DNA of 49,584 bases from an uncultured Granulosicoccaceae bacterium (GTDB lineage: Bacteria > Pseudomonadota > Gammaproteobacteria > Granulosicoccales > Granulosicoccaceae), in NCBI GenBank assembly GCA_938007995.1, contig CALLLW010000021.1:1-49584 (forward strand), read 5' to 3'. Within the stretch, counting starts at the first letter, position 1; each line of letters starts with the position of its first letter. The position numbers were made by a program, and so were the translations under genes. Shown piece by piece: positions 9,142-17,354 of the stretch. The notes under the pieces are model-generated. The model was given only the letters and a program-made list of their open reading frames with translations, was not told where the DNA came from and ran no database searches.

Positions 9142-9230
9142 CAAGAACAGTAGCAAGAACAGTAGTAAAGGTAAGCAATTAGAGAAGTAATTAGAGCAGT
9201 AATTAGAGCAGTAATAAGAGCAGTAAGAAT
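9126..9230. repeat. 12-bp tandem repeats after paralogue 2
   Basis: Two exact copies of gcaagaacagta (9131-9154) continue from the gaacagta at the end of the preceding gene. After a short break come four 12-base units of the type attagagcagta (9178-9189, 9190-9201, 9202-9213, 9214-9225) with single-base changes. The repeat contains the stop codon of the upstream gene, so slippage began inside the coding end. No function is apparent. A minus-strand frame through it encodes only repetitive peptides and is not considered a gene. Confidence 0.8.
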
Positions 9231-9306
9231 CATCGTAGTTACAAAGTATTCCGAAGATACCTCATACATCCTGTCGAGTCCCCGGTGGGAATAACCGGTT
9301 ATTTCT

Positions 9307-10587
9307 ATGTTATATAAGTGTTCTGCAGGCACAGTCACTGTGTCTGCGTTGTTGTATCTTGCTGCATCAGCCGTAATCGCACGACCGGTTTGTCAATTGC
9401 CGGGCAGTGACCCCGACGGAGATGGTTATGGTTGGGAAAATAATCAAACCTGTCTTGTTGGTGAGCAGTCCACAGTAAGTGTTGTTGGCGGATTGCCGCT
9501 GTGCCGCAGCGCTTCATCCGATAGCGATGGAGACGGGTATGGCTGGGAAGCCAACAACAGTTGTCGGGTCGCCAGCAGTACCTCTTTTACTGATGCGGCG
9601 GCTGCTGATTCAGAATCGGGTAACCCGCAGTGTACTTCTGCGTCAGTCGATCCGGATGGCGACGGTTACGGCTGGGAGAACAACCGATCGTGCGTGGTTG
9701 TTGCAGAACGTGTGATTGGTAGTGCACCAGACGTCAGTGCCGCTTCACCGGAGCTGCTTGCGGAAGAACGGGTAAGCTTAGGTCTTCCAGCCTGCAGTGA
9801 TAAGCGGTTTGATCCGGATAACGACGGCTATGGCTGGGAGAACAGTCGGGGGTGTACTTTTCATAACGCCGGAGATGGTGGCAGGAGTATCACAGACATC
9901 ATACTGGTGACCGGGCAGTCGAATGCACTGGGTTCCCAAACAACATTTCATCATCCCTATGACCCGCAGCTTGATAGTCCGGTCAGACGCGTCTACGCCT
10001 ATTCACAGAATGGCTGGGGGATTGCCGGTCTGCAGCAAATCTGGGACAGGGGCTGGTATCCACGAAATGATATTCACACAGATCCGGCCAATAATTTTGC
10101 TTTTCACTTTGGCAAATCACTGGTTCGGTCTGATCCGGATGCGGTGGTTGGCATAATCATGGTGACGCAGCCCGGTGCCGGTATATCTCACTGGGATCGC
10201 GATGGCAGTTTCTTTACCGGGATCAATAACCGGGTTCGTTCGGCACTACAAGAGCTGCCGGGCAATCCCAGGGTCAGGGGAATCTTGTGGCACCAGGGCG
10301 AAACTGATTACTACAGTAACGACTACTATCGCAACAAACTTCGCGGCTTGATTGCGAACTTTCGCGCGCAAAGCTGGCACGCACCTGACGCAGTTTTCAT
10401 TTGCGGTGAAACGCTAAACGCTCCGGTGAATGCGCAACTGGATGCGCTGAACACCGATGCAGATCCCGCCACAGCGTGTGTGAGCGCTGCTGGTCTCGAC
10501 TCGATCGGTGATGATATTCATTTCAGCGCTGATTCGTTGCGTACGCTTGGAGACAGGTACGCCAGAAAATACCGGGAGATCAGGTAA
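9307..10587 (+). CDS. Secreted SGNH hydrolase with four DGDGYGWEN repeats, paralogue 3 of 5
   Basis: Largest of the five paralogues (426 residues). A Sec-type signal peptide (about residues 1-25, SAVIARP region) has no lipobox, so the protein is probably secreted or periplasmic. Four Cys-bracketed modules follow at about residues 29-49, 66-86, 109-129 and 163-183, each with a D-x-D-x-D-G-Y-G-W-E core (for example DPDGDGYGWENN) resembling a calcium-binding loop. The SGNH domain starts near 195: IILVTGQSNALGSQTTF (Ser205), PANNFAFHFGKS, GILWHQGETDYYSND, AVFICGETLNAPVNAQL and IHFSADSLRTLGDRYARKY. The repeats may bind carbohydrate or add calcium-dependent stability; that is inference. Confidence 0.8.
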   Translation: MLYKCSAGTVTVSALLYLAASAVIARPVCQLPGSDPDGDGYGWENNQTCLVGEQSTVSVVGGLPLCRSASSDSDGDGYGWEANNSCRVASSTSFTDAAAADSESGNPQCTSASVDPDGDGYGWENNRSCVVVAERVIGSAPDVSAASPELLAEERVSLGLPACSDKRFDPDNDGYGWENSRGCTFHNAGDGGRSITDIILVTGQSNALGSQTTFHHPYDPQLDSPVRRVYAYSQNGWGIAGLQQIWDRGWYPRNDIHTDPANNFAFHFGKSLVRSDPDAVVGIIMVTQPGAGISHWDRDGSFFTGINNRVRSALQELPGNPRVRGILWHQGETDYYSNDYYRNKLRGLIANFRAQSWHAPDAVFICGETLNAPVNAQLDALNTDADPATACVSAAGLDSIGDDIHFSADSLRTLGDRYARKYREIR

Positions 10588-10704
10588 GACAAACTGACGT
10601 CTGAACCTGTGAATGTGAGCAATTGTTTCGAGATCCGGTTTCAGGATTTCGAAAACAGAATTGGAGAGTTCGTGTAGTCAGGCTATAGTAATTAGGTCGA
10701 AAAC

Positions 10705-11646
10705 GTGTGTAAGCCTGTGTTCCTGCGAAACCTCTCATTACTGTTGCTTTGCATCAATCTGGCTGCCTGTCAGGGCGGTGAGTCACCGCCAGTGAATCTG
10801 GAAGAGTTGCTTGGTGGCAATACCCGGGTGGATCAGACCGCTTCCTCTGACAACTTTGCAGACGATCAGCCTGACATCTCGCCGGAATTTGTTTTCGCCG
10901 AAGGTGTTGAGACCATCACCGATGTTGTACTGATCACTGGCCAATCCAACGCGCTTGGCAGTCAGACTGCTTTTGATCCTGAGCTTGATGCACCGGTTGA
11001 CAGATTTTTCGCCTACACAGACAGCGGCTGGCAGCCCGCCAGCTTACGTCAGGTATGGGACCTTGGTTCGCACCCGCTTTTAGGTATCGGTTCGGACCCA
11101 CATAACAACTTTGGTTTTCATTTCGGCAAAACCCTTGTTCAGCAACGCAGCGACCGCGTTGTGGCAATCATACTGGTGACTGCTCCCGGTGAAGGTATCA
11201 GTCACTGGGATGCTGACAGTTTCTTCTTCCGTAAAATCCGTAATAAGACTCTGCTGGCACTCAATGAATTGCCGCATAAATCCAGTATCGATGGCATCTT
11301 GTGGCATCAGGGTGAAACCGATTGGAGTAGTGACGGCTCGAATGATCCGGATCTTGAAGAGCGGCCTGAAAATGACTACTACAGCCACAGACTCGCTAGC
11401 CTGATCAACAACTTCCGACTTGAAAGCTGGTTTGGTCCGGAGCGCCCGTTTATCTGCGGTGAAACAGCAAGATCACCCATCAATAACAGATTAAACGCAT
11501 TAAACAGGAACAGTGACATCTGGACTGCCTGTGTACCGGGTGCGGGATTGCCTACCTGGGATGAAGAAGAAGTGCACTTTACCGCAGATGCGTTGCGCCA
11601 GATTGGTGCTAACTTTGCCGAAGTTTATTTGCAAATGAATCGTTAG
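10705..11646 (+). CDS. SGNH/acetylesterase-like lipoprotein, paralogue 4 of 5
   Basis: 313 residues from a GTG at 10705; a GTG at 10717 is an alternative that shortens the leader by four residues. Signal peptide with lipobox LAAC (Cys22). After a short acidic spacer comes the catalytic domain: VVLITGQSNALGSQTAFDP (Ser81), HNNFGFHFGKTL, GILWHQGETDWSSDG, RPFICGETARSPINNRL and VHFTADALRQIGANFAEVYL. It carries a loop insertion after the WHQGETD block (SNDPDLEERPENDYYSHR), similar to the one in paralogue 5 and absent from paralogues 1-3. That suggests 4 and 5 are closer to each other, or share an altered active-site rim. Substrate unknown. Confidence 0.8.
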   Translation: MCKPVFLRNLSLLLLCINLAACQGGESPPVNLEELLGGNTRVDQTASSDNFADDQPDISPEFVFAEGVETITDVVLITGQSNALGSQTAFDPELDAPVDRFFAYTDSGWQPASLRQVWDLGSHPLLGIGSDPHNNFGFHFGKTLVQQRSDRVVAIILVTAPGEGISHWDADSFFFRKIRNKTLLALNELPHKSSIDGILWHQGETDWSSDGSNDPDLEERPENDYYSHRLASLINNFRLESWFGPERPFICGETARSPINNRLNALNRNSDIWTACVPGAGLPTWDEEEVHFTADALRQIGANFAEVYLQMNR

Positions 11647-12004
11647 ACATCCGCTGACATTCTGTTGAATATTTCTTGAATGTCTCACGAATTTCCATGA
11701 TTTTCCCAAGAGTTTCCCAAGAGTTTACCTGGGCAATCTTCTCGTAGTCAGTGCCTGAAGTTCGTTAGCAAATTTTCCAAATAACTCACCTCGCCTGTTC
11801 ACAGCGGCCTTGTTTACAGCGGCCGCTGTTCACAGCAGCATGACGCAGCCAGTTTTGCAGTGCGGGTTCCCGGTAATTTTCTCACCCTCAATTTAATGAA
11901 TCGCACCATCTGCCGATTACGAGGGGATGTTTTAAAAACCCGTAACTCTGCCCGACTGGTATCCAGGCGGGTAGCGCGTGGTGGCTGGTCAAACTGGGGC
12001 GACT
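11647..12004. other. Intergenic spacer with short direct repeats
   Basis: Spacer between paralogues 4 and 5. It contains two adjacent copies of cccaagagttt (within 11704-11726) and imperfect repeats of ttcacagcggcc/gtttacagcggcc/ttcacagcagc around 11798-11840. No gene is supported here. The open frame around 11860-12096 has no family features and runs into paralogue 5. Confidence 0.5.
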
Positions 12005-13054
12005 GTGAGAAATTTAAGGAAGATAGTGCTTGCCGCTCTAATCAGTGGTGGCTTGTATGCCTGTTCCGGTGGCGGGGACGACTGCGAGGCGGATGAGCAG
12101 ATCGGATGTTCGATAATGACAGCCAGTCAGAACAGCTTTACTCAAAACGAAGAAGTGGGGGCGCTACCGATTTGCATGACTGCCAGCGACAGTGATGGAG
12201 ATGGCTTTGGTTTTGAAAATGGAGAGAGTTGCATTGCTCCATCATTGCCGGAGCAGGTAGTCGAAGCAAGTATTGATGAGATCAATCATGTTGTAGTAGT
12301 AACCGGTCAATCGAATGTTGAGGCTCCGGAGACTGCATTTGATCCGGTACTTGATCAACCGCACAGGAGAGTTTTTGCGTTTACTGACTCCGGTTGGCAG
12401 ATTGCCGATCTGCATCAGGTCTGGGATGAAAACGCCCATCCAGGTAATCATTCTTTAACAGATCCGACGCGATCACCCAACAATAACTTTGGATTTCACT
12501 ACGGCAAGTCACTGGCGAGTTTTGATAAAACAAAAGTACCCGCATTCATAGTACTTGCGGCACCCGGTAAAGGTATATCCAACTGGGACTATAACTCGCC
12601 CTTTTATGAAAAGATGCGTAATAAGATAACCTCTGCACTGGAGCAGATACCGCATCGCAACACCATAGATGTGATGTTATGGCACCAGGGTGAGAGTGAC
12701 TGGCTGTTCGAAGGTACCTCTGATCCTTTCGCTACAGTTTACAATGACAAGGAAACGTCCGAGTATAAGATTTACTATAAGCTCAAGCTTGATGAAGTGA
12801 TCGCAAACTTTCGTTCCGAGCCATGGGCGGCACCTGATTTGCCGTTTATCTGTGGTGAAACCCGTATTGCTGAAGGGGTAAACCGCCATCTGGCAGCACT
12901 GAACAACAATGGTGATGAAAACAGTGCGTGTGTTGCCACTTCAGATCTGCCTTTTACCCCCACCGATCCAACAGGCAATCATTTTTCTGCAGCAGGTTTG
13001 CGCGAGCTTGGTCGGCGATATATGCAAAAGTATGTGGAAATTTCCACACGGTAG
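12005..13054 (+). CDS. SGNH/acetylesterase-like lipoprotein, paralogue 5 of 5
   Basis: I chose the GTG at 12005, which gives a compact lipoprotein signal (MRNLRKIVLAALISGGLYAC, lipobox LYAC, Cys20). The frame also opens at a GTG at 11978, which adds nine residues. One Cys-bracketed calcium-loop-like module (DSDGDGFGFENGESC, about 62-76) follows, as in paralogue 3. The SGNH domain then reads VVVVTGQSNVEAPETAF (Ser103), PNNNFGFHYGKS, MLWHQGESDWLFEGT, LPFICGETRIAEGVNRHL and NHFSAAGLRELGRRYMQKYV. The nucleophile block departs from the others (NVEAPET instead of NALGSQT), so specificity may differ. It ends the five-gene array. Confidence 0.8.
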   Translation: MRNLRKIVLAALISGGLYACSGGGDDCEADEQIGCSIMTASQNSFTQNEEVGALPICMTASDSDGDGFGFENGESCIAPSLPEQVVEASIDEINHVVVVTGQSNVEAPETAFDPVLDQPHRRVFAFTDSGWQIADLHQVWDENAHPGNHSLTDPTRSPNNNFGFHYGKSLASFDKTKVPAFIVLAAPGKGISNWDYNSPFYEKMRNKITSALEQIPHRNTIDVMLWHQGESDWLFEGTSDPFATVYNDKETSEYKIYYKLKLDEVIANFRSEPWAAPDLPFICGETRIAEGVNRHLAALNNNGDENSACVATSDLPFTPTDPTGNHFSAAGLRELGRRYMQKYVEISTR

Positions 13055-13152
13055 TGCACTGTATTCCAAAGTAATAAGGCTCTAAAAAATCGCTGATTCT
13101 TACACTGACTTGCCGTATTCTATGACGCACGCATAGTAAACGGACCCCTTCA

Positions 13153-13974
13153 ATGAGAACTCCCCCCACTGGACGGCGTAGTGATGATCCGGGCGGCCTG
13201 GTGGTCAGTAAGGAAGCGCTAACCCTGAACTGGCTGCCTCGTTACACGGGTATGCCGCTGGAAAACTTTGGTGACTATATTTTGCTTACCAACTTTTCCG
13301 AATACGTGAATACGTTTGCCAGGCGCTATGACTGCATTGTATTTGGTGAAGGCAGACCCATGCAGGCCGCAACCAACTCGCACGGTATTACAATCATCAA
13401 CTTTGGCATCGGGTCTGCCAACGCTGCAACAATCATGGACTTGTTAACTGCAGTCAGTCCTAAAGCAGTTTTATTTCTGGGTAAATGTGGCGGGCTGAAA
13501 ACCTCCACTGAAATTGGTCACTTTATATTGCCTATCGCTGCAATCAGGGGCGAAGGCACCAGTGATGATTATCTGCACCCGCAGGTGCCTGCATTACCTT
13601 CGTTCAAACTGCATAAGTTTGTCTCTACTAAAGTTGCCGAGCGCGGTTTTGATTACCGTACGGGTGTGATCTATACCAGCAACCGGCGCGTCTGGGAGCA
13701 TGACCTGGCATTTCATGCCAAGCTTCATGAAATGACCTGTATTGGTATAGACATGGAGACTGCAACAATCTTTATCGTGGGTCATGCTAATCAAATAGCG
13801 CGTGGTGCATTGTTGTTGGTGTCTGATGTGCCAATCACCCCTGACGGGGTAAAAATGGAAGATGAAGATCGCAAGACTTCTGATAAATGGGCGCCGATTC
13901 ATCTTGAGCTGGGTATCGAGGCGATGACTGAAATCGGTAGCAAGGGCGAGCAGATCAGGCACTTTCGATATTGA
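13153..13974 (+). CDS. amn: AMP nucleosidase, short form
   Basis: Hydrolyses AMP to adenine and ribose-5-phosphate, in the nucleoside-phosphorylase-like fold. Visible blocks are ITIINFGIGSANAATIMDLL, VLFLGKCGGLKTSTEIGHFI, AIRGEGTSDDYL, the GIDMETATIFIVG segment (Met-Glu of the substrate pocket) and LLLVSDVPITPDGVK (the SD motif with catalytic Asp). The chain is 273 residues, lacking the roughly 200-residue N-terminal regulatory domain of E. coli Amn. Short forms of this kind occur elsewhere, in Bacteroidetes for example. It may therefore escape ATP/phosphate control, an inference from the missing domain. The start at 13153 is followed by a Pro/Arg-rich leader; a GTG near 13201 is a possible alternative. 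Confidence 0.8.
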   Translation: MRTPPTGRRSDDPGGLVVSKEALTLNWLPRYTGMPLENFGDYILLTNFSEYVNTFARRYDCIVFGEGRPMQAATNSHGITIINFGIGSANAATIMDLLTAVSPKAVLFLGKCGGLKTSTEIGHFILPIAAIRGEGTSDDYLHPQVPALPSFKLHKFVSTKVAERGFDYRTGVIYTSNRRVWEHDLAFHAKLHEMTCIGIDMETATIFIVGHANQIARGALLLVSDVPITPDGVKMEDEDRKTSDKWAPIHLELGIEAMTEIGSKGEQIRHFRY

Positions 13975-14274
13975 ACCTGTAAGTCGGGTTGTCACTCGTA
14001 TCATTGACTTCCTTGTTGGCGGTCTGGTCATTGCACCGGATCTGCGTCGGACATCGCTTGTGCAGTGGTAGCCATTGCGGACTGCGCCTCAGAACTTCTG
14101 TGAAGAGTACTTGTCCAGAAACACAAGACTGATGACGCAGAACCCCGCGCAAATGTCGACGTTGAATTTCAGCCTCAGACAGCCTTTACTGATGGTCATC
14201 AGGTTTTCCACACCCAGCTATAGTCCCGAATTCGACAACCGGGCAGCACTTGCAGATTCAGCCGGAAGGTAACC
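13975..14274. other. Intergenic region, no gene seen
   Basis: Spacer between the AMP nucleosidase gene and the DUF1223 gene. A short plus-strand frame at 14075-14272 has no recognisable features and no ribosome-binding site. Nothing else was identified. Confidence 0.5.
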
Positions 14275-15024
14275 ATGAAAAAATTTAAACTGACATTATC
14301 GCTGGCATTGTTGCTGACACCGTTTGCTGTGAAACCCGCACCAATGGTGGAGCTCTTTACCTCTCAAGGGTGTTACTCCTGCCCGCCTGCGGATGAATTT
14401 CTGGGGGATTTGCTGGAGCAACAACCAAACATAGTCGCACTTGAGTACCACGTCGACTATTGGGATTCTCTGGTGTACGGCTCAGCCGGTGTCTGGAAAG
14501 ATCCGTTTTCCAATCCCGACTACACCTTGCGTCAGCGACGCTATAACAACCTTGATCTGTCCGGCAGGCGCGGCGTGTACACACCGCAAATGATCGTCAA
14601 TGGCAATACTGCCCAGGTTGGCTCAAGCAGAAGGCCGGTGCTGAAGGCGCTGGATAATAAAGTACCCGACGTAGCAATCGCTGCCTCTGTAAAAGACAAT
14701 CGGCTCGCGGTTAATATTAACGATGAGCGCGAAGACGGATCAACGCTTTGGCTGGCCATCTTCGACATAGTGCACTCGACTGATGTACCAAGTGGTGAGA
14801 ACCATGGTAAGACCATGGTCAATCATCACGTTGTGCGCGAGCTCGTCTCACTGGGTGAATGGCAGGGCGGCAAAATAAGCCAAACGTTTCAGTTGCCCGA
14901 AAGTGCCGGATTTTCCGGTGCCAGTGCCGAAGAGATAAAAGCCGGTAACCGAAGCTGCGCGGTGTTCCTGCAGGATGAGTCACTCGGGCAGGTGCGCGGT
15001 GCAACCTACTGCGAAGCAATCTAA
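14275..15024 (+). CDS. DUF1223 thioredoxin-like exported protein
   Basis: Secreted protein of the DUF1223 family, which has a thioredoxin-like fold. An N-terminal signal peptide (KKFKLTLSLALLLTPFAVKP) is followed at once by the family hallmark VELFTSQGCYSCPPADEFL with a CxxC pair in the thioredoxin position. Further family blocks are ALEYHVDYWDSLVYGS, FSNPDYTLRQRRYN and GVYTPQMIVNGNTAQVGS. 249 residues is normal. GGAAGG at 14263-14268 precedes the ATG. Biochemical role is unknown; the exposed CxxC suggests thiol-disulfide chemistry in the periplasm. It stands alone and converges on the lipoprotein gene downstream. Confidence 0.85.
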   Translation: MKKFKLTLSLALLLTPFAVKPAPMVELFTSQGCYSCPPADEFLGDLLEQQPNIVALEYHVDYWDSLVYGSAGVWKDPFSNPDYTLRQRRYNNLDLSGRRGVYTPQMIVNGNTAQVGSSRRPVLKALDNKVPDVAIAASVKDNRLAVNINDEREDGSTLWLAIFDIVHSTDVPSGENHGKTMVNHHVVRELVSLGEWQGGKISQTFQLPESAGFSGASAEEIKAGNRSCAVFLQDESLGQVRGATYCEAI

Positions 15025-15028
15025 TGCA

Positions 15029-15066
15029 AACTGCATAAGCGCTGTTGATTCAGCGCTTATGCAGTT
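15029..15066. terminator. Long perfect hairpin between convergent genes
   Basis: A 16-bp perfect inverted repeat (aactgcataagcgctg at 15029-15044, loop ttgatt, complement at 15051-15066) lies four bases after the DUF1223 stop and 19 bases before the stop of the opposing lipoprotein gene. Its position and symmetry suit a bidirectional terminator. Neither side has a strong T-run, so it could also act as an RNA-stabilising hairpin or a protein site. Confidence 0.65.
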
Positions 15067-15084
15067 AATTGAAAAAACTATCAC

Positions 15085-16272
15085 TCACTCAATCAATCGG
15101 TAGAAAACTTCACCACCTGCAAGTGTCTCGCTAAAAATAGTTATCGACTGTCCGGCTGCAGGTATTGGCAGTGGCAGGTAGCAGAATGTTCTCAATGTAT
15201 CTGACACCCGCTGGATGCTACATTGGATTTGTGCATCAGTCGGCGACTGATCGGGTGCTGTGGTCAGCACCGCTTCATTGATTTCATCGGGTAAATCGAA
15301 ATCCGGTGTAGCTATAGCATCCAAAGTATCTTCAATTGCGCTCAGTGCAATAGAAAATATCTCGTTACTTGTTGCACTGGAGTTTGACCAACTGTTATCC
15401 AGCGAGCAATCCTGCGTTTCAGCATTGCAGGTCTGTACTGTCTGCACATTACCATTCTCGTCGATCAGTTCGCGTTGTCTGGCAATAGAGGTGTTGGTTG
15501 GATGCTGTGAAAATACGGTACTCGTGGCAGCTGCCAGGTGTAGTTGTAGATAGCTCTGCTGACCATTCTGATTTAAGTCAGCCTCCATGATTGTTATTGC
15601 ATCACTCAGCTGTGTGATTCGTGCCTGTGTGAGTGTGTTAGTGGTTCGATTCAAATACCTTAAGGTCAGGCTCTGGTTCTGCTGCAACAGATGAAAAGTC
15701 CTCTCAGCGTTGCTACTGAAAAGGTAGCTGGTATTGGTTGTGCTGCTTGCGGCCAGCAGTGTTTCTGTATCCTGCGTGCTGAATGAAAGCGTTGTATCAA
15801 ATACATCACTGACATTAACAGTCGGTGTGCCGGTTGTGGTATTTGTTAATCCGGGTGATGCAATAACCTGCTGTTGCAGGGAGTTCAGTTCAATTGCCAG
15901 TGGCTGTGCTGCAGAGATGTTTTCATCAAGCAAAATCAACTGTTGCAAAATTGCAGGTAACAGCAGAGAGGTATCCGGTGAGGCAGCAGGTGCGTTGTTC
16001 TCCACAGGGTCCGTATTGATAACAGGGTCCGCATTAACATCTGTGGAACCGTCTGATACGCCTGAGTCTGCGTTGTCTGATAGGCCATCGCCTGAATCAC
16101 TGCCAGCAACATCCTCTGAAGTGTTAGCTTCAGGGTTAATTACTATCGGTGGTCCACCATCTCCGGTGCCGGAAATGCCACCGGAGCACGCACCCAGCAA
16201 CAGGCTTGTGAGTAAAGAGATCACTATTAAGGCCGGGTGTAAGGCGTGGTGCCGTGTCGAGTTACTTCGCAT
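15085..16272 (-). CDS. Hypothetical lipoprotein
   Basis: No family recognised. I chose the ATG at 16272, which overlaps the end of the upstream gene by 11 bases and places a clean lipoprotein signal at the N-terminus (lipobox LLLGAC, Cys29). The frame extends 60 codons further upstream inside the neighbouring gene without signal-peptide features. After Cys29 comes a Gly-rich then Asp/Ser/Asn-rich linker (about residues 30-110), typical of an exposed tether. A 280-residue domain rich in Gln, Thr and Ser follows, with one Cys pair (CNAETQDC) and a further Cys pair near the C-terminus. It is probably co-transcribed and translationally coupled with the DUF6502 gene. Confidence 0.75.
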   Translation of the reverse strand: MRSNSTRHHALHPALIVISLLTSLLLGACSGGISGTGDGGPPIVINPEANTSEDVAGSDSGDGLSDNADSGVSDGSTDVNADPVINTDPVENNAPAASPDTSLLLPAILQQLILLDENISAAQPLAIELNSLQQQVIASPGLTNTTTGTPTVNVSDVFDTTLSFSTQDTETLLAASSTTNTSYLFSSNAERTFHLLQQNQSLTLRYLNRTTNTLTQARITQLSDAITIMEADLNQNGQQSYLQLHLAAATSTVFSQHPTNTSIARQRELIDENGNVQTVQTCNAETQDCSLDNSWSNSSATSNEIFSIALSAIEDTLDAIATPDFDLPDEINEAVLTTAPDQSPTDAQIQCSIQRVSDTLRTFCYLPLPIPAAGQSITIFSETLAGGEVFYRLIE

Positions 16273-17131
16273 TGTTGTCTGCCTCTTTTGATTCGCTTTG
16301 TTGCTCGCTTGGTGATTCAACAGGCTCTTCAAAGTAGTAAATACCCAAACCGGTTCGATAGCGTCCGGAGCCTTTGGCAGAAGGATTGACTGAACGATCC
16401 TGTGTTGCCAGAAACTGATCAAGATGGTTGAGTAGTTCAAGAGATTTTTCATGACTCAGATTTCTGAACAACTCAACACCATGGTCGCCAACATCATCAT
16501 AGGCAACTGATAGCTGTAAGCGTGTGGCTTCTGAAGGTTGGGTGGTAAAGTTGTGATCAATGGTGTTCAACAGGTCATTGATACTGTCACCCGAGAGGCG
16601 CATCAATTCATCATTGCTCGCTGCGGGTACATAACCGTTTGAGGTGAGCGTGACTTTTGATTTTTCTTTATCGAAGTGCACTGACCCGACGTGTACCAGC
16701 TCGTCAAGAATGGCACGTGCTGTCATGTCGCCACTATAGCGCTTAACCAGATTTTCAAATCCGCCTTCGGAATCTGCAGTACCCCAGCTCAGAACTCGTG
16801 GCTTACCTGATTCTTGCTGAAAGTCGCTATCGCGCATCCATCCGCTGACGACCCTCGCTGCCCGATTGTTTTCCTGATACTCGTCTGTTTGCAGTGTGGG
16901 CTCTTCCAACAGCCGCTTCACTTCCTTGCGGTTGATACCGGTTAACACCGAAATCCGCGAGACTGATTGTTTGCGGCCCGGCAAACCGAAATCCTTGCTG
17001 GCAACCTCAACAAAGATTCCCCGTGCCTCGTTGCTGAAATCGGCATAGGCAACGCCATTGCGCAGCAACAGCCTCACCAGCGGGCGCAGCACTTTCCTGA
17101 TCATTGTGGAAACAGCGGAGGGTTTGCTCAT
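16262..17131 (-). CDS. DUF6502 family protein
   Basis: Cytosolic protein of 289 residues whose start (KVLRPLVRLLLRNGVAYADF, then SNEARGIFVEVASKDF) and helix-turn-helix-like block (RKQSVSRISVLTGINRKEVKRLLE) match what I know of DUF6502 proteins, common in Gammaproteobacteria and of unknown function. The pattern of short helices with an ISVLTGINRKEV recognition-like helix suggests a winged-helix DNA-binding region. The ATG at 17131 is preferred to an upstream TTG at 17182 because homology begins there. A charged Glu/Ser-rich tail ends the protein. It overlaps the downstream lipoprotein gene by 11 bases, so the two are likely an operon, divergent from the acetate kinase fusion. Confidence 0.7.
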   Translation of the reverse strand: MSKPSAVSTMIRKVLRPLVRLLLRNGVAYADFSNEARGIFVEVASKDFGLPGRKQSVSRISVLTGINRKEVKRLLEEPTLQTDEYQENNRAARVVSGWMRDSDFQQESGKPRVLSWGTADSEGGFENLVKRYSGDMTARAILDELVHVGSVHFDKEKSKVTLTSNGYVPAASNDELMRLSGDSINDLLNTIDHNFTTQPSEATRLQLSVAYDDVGDHGVELFRNLSHEKSLELLNHLDQFLATQDRSVNPSAKGSGRYRTGLGIYYFEEPVESPSEQQSESKEADNNAK

Positions 17132-17182
17132 GGGTGGTGAATATACAATATGTGGGCGATTTATGTGGGATAAATATCCCAA

Positions 17183-17354
17183 TTAATGAATTGTCGGCTG
17201 TGGTGTGATGAGAATTACCGATCGGTCAGCAAGCGGCGCGTAATACCGCGCGGAGATTCGCACAGCAGTCCGGCACCCGGGCCGTATGCACCACCCGATG
17301 TGTATTGCAGTGTTCATGAGCTACTATAGCGCCACGCAAATCAAGGTGTAACTC
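17183..17354. promoter_or_regulatory. Divergent intergenic region, DUF6502 versus ackA-pduL
   Basis: This short region must hold promoters for both the minus-strand DUF6502/lipoprotein pair and the plus-strand ackA-pduL gene. A small palindrome (gggataaatatccc, 17167-17180) sits just upstream of the DUF6502 start and could be an operator. No confident -35/-10 pair was assigned. Confidence 0.35.

Noticed and set aside
9126..9230. Possible CRISPR array
   Set aside because: The units are 12 bases and directly adjacent with no spacers; it is a simple tandem repeat.
9105..9338. Minus-strand frame encoding repeated LITA and YCSC peptides
   Set aside because: It is only the reverse reading of the 12-bp tandem repeat.
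14075..14272. 65-codon plus-strand open frame before the DUF1223 gene
   Set aside because: No ribosome-binding site and a sequence without recognisable features; it looks like a chance frame in a spacer.
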